From Cinnamomum chago (taxonomy: Eukaryota; Streptophyta; Magnoliopsida; Laurales; Lauraceae), in assembly GCA_038049695.1 (NCBI GenBank), contig CP142458.1:43059501-43123500 (forward strand): a DNA stretch of 64,000 bases. The letters run 5' to 3'. The notes below the pieces were generated by a model. That model was not told the origin of the DNA. It searched no databases and worked only from the letters and a program-made list of their open reading frames with translations. The position numbers and the translations under genes were made by a program. Positions within the stretch are counted from its first letter, which is position 1. Each line of letters starts with the position of its first letter. Of this stretch, positions 1-10,173 are shown piece by piece.

Positions 1-1117
1 CCAAACTAGAAACTGAAATTAAATTCCGCCGTAAAGATGGTACATATAATGTGTCTAACAAAACCAATTTATTATTTGAGAAACATAAGGTAATGACTCC
101 CACTGAAACAGCCTCCGCCTTAGCATCAGATCCTAGGTTGACAATGATTTCGCCGTCACTAAGCCTCCTGGTTTCCCGGAACCCCTGCAACGAATTACAT
201 ATGTGATTAGTTGCACCGGAGTCAACACACCAGGATTCTGAAGTACTAGTTGCAAAACTAACTTCATAAACAAGTGACTCAATCATACCTGAGGTCCTCT
301 TCTTAGACAGAAAATATGGACAATTCCTTTTCCAATGTCCTGTCATACCACAATGGAAACACTTTCCTTCGGTCCCCGACCCCTTAGCCTTGCCAACCCC
401 ACCATTAGGACCATTCTCCACCTTGGGACCCTTCGGAATTGATTTCTTCTTACCTTTCTGCCCTTTGCCTTTCGGCTAGGACTTGGCAAATGACTTTTCT
501 GTCATCAGGGCAGTTGGCTTCTTCTTCATAATCCCTTCAGTCACCACCAACTGGCTAGACAGCTCAGCCAGAGTCGGATTCATCTTATTCATATTATAAT
601 TGACCTTGAAATTGTTGAATGACTCTGGTAGTGACTCAAAGATTATGTCAATCTGCAATTCTGCATCAATCGCAGCCCCCAGTACATCTAACTCATTCAA
701 TGAGTCCATCATTTTCAACATGTGGTCCTATACTGGTGTGCCTTCAGCCATCTTGGTGCTTATAAGCACCCTCATAGCAGCCTGTCTAACAGGCCTGCCC
801 TGTTCTGCAAACATTTCCTTTAAGTTTGATATAATATCATATGCAGTCTTATAGGATTGATGTTGGTGTTCCAAACACTAGACATGGATGCCTGTATGTA
901 ACATCTGGCCATCTCATCGTCTTTGGCCCACTTGGTGTAAAGTTCCTTTTCTTCATGTGATGCTTCCGGCACTGGCTCATCAAGGGGGGGTTTGGTAAGG
1001 ACATTTATATCCTGAAGCAGTCAGGACTATATCTAGGTTCCGTTCCCCGTCTACATAGTTGGATCCCACCAACTTATTCTGGTTGAGGATGGTCGCAAGT
1101 GGATTAAAAATATTTGA
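1..1117 (-). pseudogene. copia gag-protease (element E), decayed
   Basis: Gag capsid of the UBN2/copia type, then a CCHC zinc knuckle (CFHCGMTGHWKRNC, near 345-303) that binds the element RNA, then the aspartic protease start with WCVDSGATNH near 225. The gag reading begins near 1117, where the expected ATG is ATT. A TAG near 476 (after AKS) interrupts the Lys/Gly-rich stretch before the knuckle, and a frame shift lies near 840-720. The order capsid-knuckle-protease is normal for copia. Not functional as read; the assignment to copia is firm. Confidence 0.85.
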
Positions 1118-2816
1118 ATTCGTGCTTGAAATACTGTAGCACATAACCATACATTCAATTAATGAATTTAAATGATATTAGGGTTTAGTATTCTACCAAA
1201 TTTATATGGAATCCTCATAACCACTAAATTCAGAATACGTCGGAATCCCAATCCTCGGGGTATGCCTCCTTGGGGAGTGAAAATACCACCTAGATTGGTG
1301 CGGATCAAAGTTGGTCAAAATTGGGATTAAGACTAACTATCTATGATCCTCATCATTTATTATTATCTAGGTATCTCATACCAAATAATGTATGACTCCC
1401 GATTAGCTTTGGTTTCTAAAATACACGAGGCAAATCCTTAGGAATACTGCATCATTATTTTAGTTAAGTGTGACCCACCAACTAGCATTGCATGACAACC
1501 GTTGCTGGCAGCTCCTCCTTGGGGAGTGGGCCCCCGCCCCGTCTCACCAACACTATCCATAGGAGATCCATATTTAGTAACTGGATAAATAAAAGCCCTC
1601 CGTGGGGAACGGCCATTTTCAAGATGGCACGAGGCTAATACTTTCCTTACAATGGACCTATGGTGGAAAATCATGGGGATTTCTAAATTTAAATGCCCCG
1701 CTCCCACTTAATATTTTAGAATTGAGGATTTCTTTGTAAGGTATTAGGGCCCACATATATATATGAACATCAAATCATCTCATGATATGATCAAAGATTG
1801 GTTCCAAGTCAAGTTATTTTAAGGAAAGTCCAGTTTCTAAATTAGTGTTACCAAAGTGTCCATCTCATGGGTCATCAACACTAATTAGAACTCTTTCCAA
1901 AAATTAATTTGATTTTACCAATTTTAGTAACTTGCTATGTTTGGATCAGATTTGAAACATTCTAAATTAACCATTCATCCATAAATAGAAAGTGCTAAAA
2001 TTAGAAACTAGTCCTCTCCTCCACATGGCCCTAGCGGAATAGACTTCTTGGACTTCTAGAATTTCCAAAACTTTGGAATTCCTCAAACTCTTTGGGCAAC
2101 TCCAAAACACTTTTGGTAATCTTCAAACTCTTTGATTAGGAGTCCAACATCGATTTCCTTCTTCGTCTCGGACATCGCCAGAATTTACAAATTTATAAAA
2201 ATTACATAAATTCTTATGCCTCGATTATGAGACTTACATGGTAATCTAAATATGGAAATAAAAGGGCTATAGGGAAATTCATCATGCCTTGCCCTTTCAC
2301 GGGAAACCAAGGAAACCAATAACCATAAATAAAAAGCAAAAGACTTGTGGGCCATATGGAGAGGACATGATCATTTGTATGTTAGTATCTCATACAACCA
2401 CACAAATCACAAAAATAAAAAGCCAATAATGCTGGTAAAATAGGATGTAAAAGAAGACCCGAAACTGAAAAATCCAGTTTCTGCATTCCTGATGCAGTGT
2501 CCTCAGTCGACCAGCCAGAGGGCTCGGTCGACCGAGCACGGGTCTCAGTCAACCGAGCTGACGGAAACCTGCAACTTGGGTTTCTGCAGTTCGTGTCCAA
2601 TCTTCACCAAATCACTTCTAAAGTGTTCCAATGGCTTCCTACCATCCTTCCATCATTATTAAACCCTTTTGTGACTATCCAAACATGAATCTACTATTAA
2701 ACCAAGTAAATTCATCAAAAAATTGATCCGTACATAGCCCTTGCTCTATCCTTTTCGCATCTCATGCAAAGATTAGAACAAGCTTACTGATCTAACATGA
2801 TTAGAGATGAGGTATA
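1118..2816 (-). other. long untranslated leader of copia element E
   Basis: About 1.7 kb between the primer site and gag with no credible coding sequence on either strand. It contains two copies of the 15-mer CCTCCTTGGGGAGTG (1265-1279, 1514-1528) and a cluster of self-complementary words at 2497-2570 that includes the perfect palindrome CTCGGTCGACCGAG (2523-2536). Long leaders occur in some plant copia lineages; what this one does is not evident. Confidence 0.6.
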
Positions 2817-2828
2817 GCTCTGATACCA
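2817..2828 (-). other. primer binding site of element E (tRNA-iMet)
   Basis: On the minus strand the sequence is TGGTATCAGAGC, the standard plant retrotransposon match to the 3' end of initiator tRNA-Met. It lies two bases from the LTR end, and so fixes the orientation and the LTR boundary. Confidence 0.9.
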
Positions 2829-2830
2829 AT

Positions 2831-3411
2831 TGTTGGAAGTAGGTGGGCCTTTTAGAAAGGTTTCAAAAACTTTTGACCCACTTGATGCAGGGATCAACTA
2901 TCTAGAAGGCTATAAAACCCAATCCAGGATGCAATCCCTCAAACTCATAAATTATGTACAGCAATATAACCTATCGAGAAGATAGAAATAGCACCTAAAC
3001 ATGCAACAACGAAATCTACAACATACAAGGAAGTAGATTATACCTTTGGAGCTTAGTAGTGCTCTAATGGAGAAGCTGTCTTTCTTTGATGATGAAACTC
3101 TTTCACTAATCAAATCAGAATCTCCAAGACCTTTTGATCTTCCACGCTATGACCCATATTAGATTATCTTTTATCAAGAAGATTGATGGAAACTTCAAGA
3201 GAAAACCCAACTAGAAACTCCAAGGAACTAGAGGAGGAAGAGAGAGGAGAAAATTGTGCAACACTTGCACTATGAGGAGGGCTGGATGTGGAACTCAATA
3301 GTGGACGTCCAGGGGATAGATCCCCTATTTATGGTCCTTAATGGCACCTCTTTACCTATTTGAAATAGAAGTTTAACTCCCATTACAAAATAGTAACTAT
3401 CAGGATTCTGT
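2831..3411 (-). repeat. 5' LTR of element E, truncated
   Basis: Starts TGTTGG on the plus strand and aligns by eye with 30747 to about 31330 (solo LTR L), with scattered substitutions and small indels. The alignment stops near 3390-3411, where copia C begins, so roughly two thirds of the LTR is absent. Confidence 0.8.
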
Positions 3412-5265
3412 TGGATGTAATCTTCTTGGAACACATTCCTTTCTTTCCTTTGCGTTTGGATAATCATCCTGTTGCTGTGTCTTATCTGCCACAATTCCCT
3501 GCGACTACTTCGCCACCACCTATTACCAATGTCTATGTCTGGTGTAACACGGTTCCTCCTGTGGGGGCCTCCTTCTCTTGATCCTCTCCCAATGTTGCCT
3601 ACTGCACCTTCAAGTATTAATACTTCTTCTACTGATAGTGTCATACCCTGTGACGCTCTAGTCGTCCTTCTGTTGCACCTGACAGATATGGCTTTCCTGC
3701 TCTTTTCACTTCTATGGATAGTGCTCCTATACCCACCTTATATTCACAGGCCTCGAAGATTGCATACTGGCAGGATGATATGACTGAGGAGTTGCTTGCT
3801 CTTGAAGCCAACAAAACATGGGAATTGGTACTGGCCCCGGCTGATGCATCTGTTATTGGTAGTAAATGGATCTATTCCATAAAAGTTCACTTTGATGGGA
3901 GTCTTGACTACTACAAAGCCAGATTAGTTGCACAGGGTTATAAGCAGGAGTATGGAATTGACTATGAGCAGACCTTCGCACCGGTGGTTAAAATGACCAT
4001 TGTTCGCACTTTCCTTTGTGTAGCTGCAGCTCGCAACTGACCCCTATGGCAAATGGATGTCAAAAATGCCTTTCTTCATGGTGACTTACATGAGACTGTT
4101 TATTTAAAGCCACCTCTGGGTATGCTTGTCCTCCTCAGCATGTTTGTAAACCGAGGAAAGCTCTTTATGTTCTTAAGCAGGCTCCTTGGGCTTGGTTTGA
4201 TAAATTTCGGGCTGCAATCCTTCAAGATGGATTTCACCAGAGTCATTCTGATAGTTCCCTCTTCCTCAGATGGACTCCGAAGGGATACGCATTTCTTTTG
4301 GTTTATGTTGATGATATGACTATCAGTGGCAATGATGTTGCTGGCATTACTTCCCCCAAACATCATCTTACTCGCCATTTCCAAATGAAAGATCTTGGCC
4401 CTCTCACTTACTTCCTCAGGCTTGAGTTTATTCGTAATAAATCGGGCATTCGGGTTCATCAACGTAAGTATGCAACCGATTTGGTCACTTCGGCTAGACT
4501 TGATGAGGCTCACATCTTTGCTACTTTATGGAATTGAACAGCACTATCAGTACGGATGATGGCTCTCCCCTGGCTGATCCTTCCATTTTCCGCTGAATTG
4601 TGGGTAGTCTGCTCTACTTGACTATGACTAGACCAGATATTTCTTATGCGGTTTATATTGTTAGTTAGTTTGTTAGCAATCCACACACGACTCATCTTAC
4701 TGTTGTCTTGCGCATACTCCTCTATGTTAAAGGCACTCTCAATCATGGTCTTTTTTACCCTTCTGGTGCTTCTTTACACTTAACCGCTTATGCTGACGCG
4801 GACTAGGCCGGCTATCCGGATACACGAAGATCTACCACTGGCTGGTGCATGTTTTTTAGGGAATCTCTGATTTCCTGGAAGTGCAAGAAGCAAACCATAG
4901 TTTCGAAATCTTCTGCTGAGGCAGAATATCGAGCCATGTCGTCTGCTAGTGCTGAAATCATTTTGCTACGACGTCTTCTTTGTGAATTGGGTGTGCTTGT
5001 TGGCACTTCTACACCTCTGTATGGAGACAATACCAGTGCCACCCGAATCGCAAACAATCTAGTCTTCCATGAAAGGACAAAGCACATTGAGATTGATTGT
5101 CATTTCATTCGTCAGCATGTTGTTACTAAGATCACTTTGCCTCATGTTTCTGCCCATCATCAGTTGGCAGATATATTCACAAAAGCTCTTCCTAAACCAC
5201 GGCATGATGATCTTACTAGCAAATTGATGTTTCGTGTCTTCCCACATCAATTTGAGGGAGTGTAG
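3412..5265 (+). pseudogene. copia pol (integrase tail, RT, RNase H) of element C
   Basis: RT N-terminal part at 3714-4040 ([28 protein letters not shown]), then an in-frame TGA, then QMDVKNAFLHGD at 4050-4090. Frame shifts follow to about 4300. The catalytic VYVDDM block is at 4298-4320, followed by MKDLGPLTYFL. RNase H is at 4849-5265 with ISWKCKK, SSAEAEYRAM and DIFTKALPKPR, and stops with TAG at 5263-5265 just inside the LTR. Several stops and shifts make it inactive. Domain order and spacing are normal copia. Confidence 0.85.
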
Positions 5266-5567
5266 AAATTAACTCATAAAAAGGCCAATCTAGGCCCAAG
5301 TAGGCAGAAGATAACTCATAAAAAGGCCCATCTAGGCCCAAGTAGAATGTCCCACGTGTGGGATTGTATTGAGTAAATATCTTATAGATTTACTTCCTTG
5401 TATAATGATTTACATTCTTTGTTCTTTCTGATATGATTGTAATTACACATGTAATTAGGGTTAATATTCCTTATAAAATGGTTGGTCGATCATCTATTGA
5501 GGCATCCATTTTTCCTCCAAACTCTTCTCTTCCTCTTTCTCTGTGTATGCTCGTTTATATTGTAACA
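5261..5567 (+). repeat. 3' LTR of copia element C
   Basis: Begins TGTAGAAATT directly after a purine tract (TTTGAGGGAG, 5251-5260) and ends TGTAACA. About 307 bp. A CACGTG box is at 5353-5358. A short internal duplication of the AACTCATAAAAAGGCC segment lies at 5271-5345. No second copy of this LTR is in the window. Confidence 0.75.
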
Positions 5568-7908
5568 TTATCTGCATGGAGGGGGGTAGCTCATTCTGCT
5601 GGAAAACCAATGTCAGAGAGCAGACCTTGGAGCCAAAGAATTTCGGAGCATGCAGTAGACATGGCTCGGTACTCAGCCTCGGTAGGAGATTTGAAAACTT
5701 TTTCATGTTTCTTGCATTTCTAGGAAATCAGACTATCACTCAAAAACATACACCATCCTGTCGTCGATCTGCGAGTATTCGGACAACCAGTCCAATCAGC
5801 ATCTAAATAAGCTTTGAGAAATAGAGGATTGTTGGATGGAAAAAAAAAACAACCCGCAAGTTGGTGTGCGAATAAGGTACCGAGTGATGCGGCGAACAGC
5901 AGCCATATGAAGGTGACGAGGAGCAGTCATAAACTAACTCATTAGGTTGACCACATAGGAGATATTAGGATGAGTGATCATGATGTAGATCAAGCTACCA
6001 ATTAACTGGCGATATGGGGTAGGATCTGGAAGAAGATCACCCTCCTCTTTACTGAGATTGACATTCAATTCGACTGGAGCAGAAGCAGTAAGGCCTTCCA
6101 AGTCAATGAGGTCAACCGTGTATTTGTGCTGATTGAGTACTATATCTTTAGTCGATTGATGAACCTCAAGACCAAGGAAATAGTTTAAGGGGCCGAGATC
6201 CTTCATGTGAAATGTCTTATTAAGCGACGATTGGAGTTCCAACATTGGTCTTGCACAGCCTGAGAATAGGATTGGGGGATGGAAGAGGAAGAAAAAGTGA
6301 CCATTAAGGAAGTATGTGAGAACCCATAGCGGTCTAGTGGTACCGAAATGTGAGTGGAGTGACGCACTGAATGATGGCCAAATGGATCAAGTGCCAGCGG
6401 TAGACCGGATGCTGGAGGAAGATCAGGAGGGGGATCCCTGGTAGGTGTTTCTCTGTTCCGTCTGTGATACACAAAGTTAGGATTAAATCGAACAACTAAC
6501 GTGTTGTCAAAAAAACCAAGTAAAGACACGAAGGAGGAGTCAGGAGGATCAATGTGTTTTTGAAAAAAAAAAAAACTGTTGTCCAAAGAAAACAACATTC
6601 CTAGAGGTACGTAAGCGACGAATGTGAGGATCATAGCAAAGGAATCCTTTCTGGAAGGGCGCATAACCTAAAAACACACACTGAGCTGATTATGCGGTTA
6701 GTTTGGTTCTCTCCGAAGGAGGCAAGTGCACAAAGCAAACGGAGCCAAAAACATGAAGATCATCAAAGGATGGAGCTGTCTTTTACAATCAATAATATGG
6801 GCTCTGATTCTCAGTAGAGGTTGATGGCATACGATTTTTAAGATGAGCTGTCGTAGCCAGTGCCTCAACCCAAAAACGGGTAGGAACCGATGATTCAAGA
6901 AGAAGGGAACGAGTGACATCAAGGAGATGTCTATTTTTCATTTCAGCGATTCCATTCTGCTGTGGAGTATAATGACAAGTTCTTTGAGAAATAATGCCCT
7001 TGTTTTGCAAAAACAGTTGAAAATCTAAGGACACATATTCCCCGCCCGAATCAAATCGCAAGATTTTAATGCAGGTGGAAAATTGATTCTCAACATAAGC
7101 TAAAAAGATTTTAAAAACATTAAAAACATCAGATTTGGAATGCAGAAAGTAGACCCATGTGAACTGACTGAAATCATCAATAAAAATCACAAAATATTTA
7201 TAGTGAGCGTGTGAAAGAGCTGGAGCAATTCCCCATACATCACTATGAACTAAATCAAAACACTGAGTGGTGTGTGAAGTGGAATTAGGAAACGGGAGAG
7301 TTTTGCTCTTTCCCATTTTACAAGTAGCACAATCAAAAGGCACACAAGAAGATAAATCAATAGATTTATTTAATAAACTAGAATTTAACATAAGGGACAA
7401 AGCCTTGGAATTAGGATGTCTGAGTTTATTATGCCACAAACGGCAGTTATCTCTAAAAGAGAAAAAAACACACATTATTGTCCAATTGATTCCTAGAAAT
7501 TTTAGAAAAATCCAATGGAAACAAGCATCAACACTTAGGCCCCCTCGCGATCTCCTTCCCGAACATCTGGTCCTGCACAACACAACTAGAAGAAGAAAGA
7601 GAGATGTTACAATTATTTTCAACAAGTTGCCCGACTGACAATAGGTTTGAAGTTAAATTAGGACAAAGGTAAACATTTTTCAATGGAATGGGACCAGGGA
7701 TATCTCCGAGAGTAGTAATGGGAACATGGCCGCTGTCAGCAGTTTGTATTTGAAGATTGCCATTGTATCTTGTCATATTGGAGAGAGGGGTGCGGGAATA
7801 CGTCATATGATTAGACGCCCCGGAATCAAGGAACCAAGTAGAAGATGAAGGCGAGTTACCTGAGAGACCAAAGGCAGAGTGGGCATTGACAACCATTTGT
7901 TGAACCAA
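5568..7908 (-). pseudogene. copia pol of element B, RT core deleted
   Basis: Protease at 7908-7528 (WFLDSGASNHM). Integrase at about 7625-6789 has the HHCC region, SDVWG and FDSGGEY, with QQNGIAEMKNRH near the catalytic Glu. The proline-rich spacer is at 6664-6300. After QAVQDQCWN the sequence jumps to the MKDLGPLNYFLGLE block near 6200, so the conserved RT region with the YVDD box is gone. The RNase H remnant is cut at 5568 by element C. Several frame shifts are present. Confidence 0.85.
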
Positions 7909-8019
7909 TTCAGGAGTGAGAGATGATGAGGGCCCAGGCTATGATGGTGCAGATGTAGGAGCAGGCATAATCGTAGAAGTCATAAAAGCATGCGGAGTCG
8001 AAGACTGTGGACTCTGATA

Positions 8020-8874
8020 CTATGGAGACGGATATTGTGGAGTCCGATACTGTGTCGATGGACGTGGTGGGCGGCGGCGACATTCAGAGATGATATGTCC
8101 CGACTTTTTACAGTAATTGCAAACCTTCTGTTTTCATTGAGATGCAAGATGCCCAAATTTTTGACAATTGTAGCATTGGGTTTTGCTCAAGTCTCGAGGC
8201 AAAGGCTGAGAAGCCTTATTTGCCGAGAACGCGACTGAATAGGTCTCGGTCTTTTGTTGAGCAATATGAGCTGAGGTCGTGAGGCACTGTTCTTCGCATA
8301 AGAGTTCATTCGAGCAGACATCCAATGAAGGTAAGGGTGTTCGATTCATCAGGGAAGATCGAACACTTTCATATTCATTCCGCAGTTTCATCAAAAACTG
8401 ATCTCGCTGACTAGAGGCCTGAATGTCTTGGATCACTGTCAAAACATTGTCAACCACATCCGCATACTTAATACTATCGTATTCCGACCATAGTGTACGG
8501 AATCCTGAATAGTAGTCTTGTACCGACAAGGTCCCTTGTGCATATTCAGCAATCGCACATTCAAGATGAAATTGACGCGCAGAGTTTTCTTGATGGTATA
8601 CTTTCTTCGAATACCCCCACATGGCTTTAGAGGTTGAGTAAGGCATGAGATTCATTATCAGATGAGGCTCGACGGATCCTAGAATCTAGGATTTGATTTT
8701 GGCATCTTTAGTATGCCAAGAGGAGATCTTCTTTTCATCCTCAGTGGGTTTAGGGCCCGTGCCAAAAACAAATCCCCACAATTCCTTAGCTTCTAGGTAT
8801 ATTTGAAATTGGAAGGACCAGGTATGGTAATTCTTTCCCGTAAATTTGATCAAAGTGACCTCAGATTTTTCCGT
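8020..8874 (-). pseudogene. copia gag of element B
   Basis: Copia capsid-nucleocapsid related to the gag of A at 13451-14320. The start codon is ACG (8874-8872) where A has ATG. A TAG sits near 8686 where A has Trp (KTWILG), and a TGA near 8134 replaces the last Cys of the first zinc knuckle (CYNCQKFGHLAS). The reading continues to a TAG at 8022-8020, the same place where gag of A ends. Inactive as coding sequence. Confidence 0.85.
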
Positions 8875-9524
8875 TGCAACCGAAATTGGAAACAAATCGA
8901 TTGAATAGAGAAAAAAAAAAAAAAAACCTAGCCACAGACAAGAGAAACTATGTAGGATGTCTTCCCTGTGTGTAGAAACCACAATCCAACCAAGTAGATT
9001 GAGACAACCAAACAGCAATATAACTGTGCAAGAAAAACAGCCCAGACAAACTGGACAGTGACTGTTTTTCTACTACGTGGGCCCCACTTATGGATCTAGC
9101 CCCAGATCAGACGACAGATCTGAGAAAGCCCTCTACTCTGGCTTCTACTGAACCAAGCTTGAACTGATTCTACTGAGTATCCAAGATTCTGGACGGTCTT
9201 GATGAAAACAATATAAATTTTTGGAAAATCTTGAGAATGAGTAAAACACCAACCTGGAGTCTCTGAAAAATTCTGGAAAAATCACCAATACTCTTAGAAA
9301 AATCAGGCGACCATGAAGGGGTGATTTCTGAAGTTGATCTGATTGATCAAGGGTGGGCCACCAATAGGATGTCACTGTCACTGGAAGAAGAGATCGCTGG
9401 AATGGAGTTTTCTTGAACAGACAGATCCTGGATCTACTTGTTGCACGAGAAAGACTTATTTCTCTCTATCCTTATTCCCTTGATGCTTTGTAAGATTTCT
9501 AAGATCAAGACTGCCTTGAGCCTT

Positions 9525-9536
9525 GCTCTGATACCA
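9525..9536 (-). other. primer binding site of element B
   Basis: Minus strand TGGTATCAGAGC, complementary to the 3' end of initiator tRNA-Met, directly adjoining the LTR that starts at 9537. Confidence 0.9.
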
Positions 9537-9839
9537 TGACAAAACTATGATCACAGAACTTGAAAGATTGAAAATACTCAAAGTGTATTATTACTCCCCT
9601 TCCTTTGGAGATCGTATGTCAATATATAGGTATTACAATGCCTTAATTAAGGCTCCAAGTTAAGAAACTAACTAATTACAATAAATTAGAAACTAACTAA
9701 TTACAATCAATTTCTATTTTAAGTTAGGAAACCAAATCCTCAATAGAATATGTACAGCTGAATGATATATTGACTAAATCCACCCACGTGAGATATGTGT
9801 TGGACTGGATCCTGTTATGGGCCTTGGGTCTGTTTAACA
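9537..9839 (-). repeat. 5' LTR of copia element B
   Basis: Starts TGACAAAACT and ends TGTTTAACA on the plus strand, 303 bp. Clearly related to the 310-bp LTRs of A but well diverged. It contains a CACGTG box at 9785-9790, at the same relative place as in A. Confidence 0.85.
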
Positions 9840-9852
9840 ATATATATATATA

Positions 9853-10162
9853 TGTCATTCTCTCAATTACAAAAGTAAGAATGAACGAGAGTCTTTGAAA
9901 CAATATTGTATTAATTTCTGTGTGTCTCCTTTGGAGATCAAGCTTCAATATATAGAGTATTACATGCCTCAATCAAGGCTGCTAAGTTAGGAAACTAGCT
10001 AATCAAATCAATTGCTATTCTAACTTTAGGAAACTAACTAATTGAAAGAGAAAATCTAGTTGAGAGAATAAGTACAGCTGTTACAAGTTGACCCAATCAA
10101 TATCCACGTGAGATGTGATATTCTGGACAGGATATGTTCATGGGCCTTGGGCCATCTTAACA
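9853..10162 (-). repeat. 3' LTR of copia element A
   Basis: 310 bp, TGTCATTC to TTAACA on the plus strand, identical to 15003-15312. On the element strand there is a CACGTG box (10110-10105) and a TATA-like run (CTCTATATATTG near 9960-9948) that could place transcription start in the last third of the LTR. Confidence 0.93.
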
Positions 10163-10173
10163 CCCCCCTCAAA
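10163..10173 (-). other. polypurine tract of element A
   Basis: Minus strand TTTGAGGGGGG immediately before the 3' LTR, the expected primer for plus-strand DNA synthesis. It overlaps the pol stop codon. Confidence 0.85.

Larger units (their letters stand above)
1..3411 (-). mobile_element. Ty1/copia element E, partial
   Basis: Minus-strand copia element running off the left edge. Reading right to left it shows a truncated 5' LTR (3411-2831), a two-base gap, a primer site (2828-2817), a 1.7-kb non-coding leader, and decayed gag and protease (1117-1). The LTR is related to the complete solo LTR at 30747-32525, which shows that about 1.2 kb of it is missing. The break at about 3411 is an abrupt join to a plus-strand copia of another family. 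RT, integrase and the 3' LTR would lie left of the window. Confidence 0.85.
3412..5567 (+). mobile_element. Ty1/copia element C, 5'-truncated
   Basis: Plus-strand copia piece beginning in the integrase C-terminal tail and running through RT and RNase H to a complete 3' LTR (5261-5567). It belongs to the same family as element D at 61364-64000: the region from 3420 aligns with the reverse complement of about 62660-62350, and many RT motifs are shared. The right edge is clean, with CA at 5567 followed directly by sequence of element B, so C lies inside what was B. The left half of C and its 5' LTR are missing. Confidence 0.85.
5568..9839 (-). mobile_element. Ty1/copia element B, decayed relative of A
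   Basis: Minus-strand copia homologous to element A along its length but with many point changes, stops and shifts. It keeps its 5' LTR (9537-9839), primer site (9525-9536), gag, protease and integrase. It lacks most of the RT palm, about 570 bp relative to A, removed near 6235. It also lacks the last part of RNase H and the 3' LTR, cut off by element C at 5567. Its 5' LTR abuts a TA repeat into which A later inserted. Confidence 0.85.
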
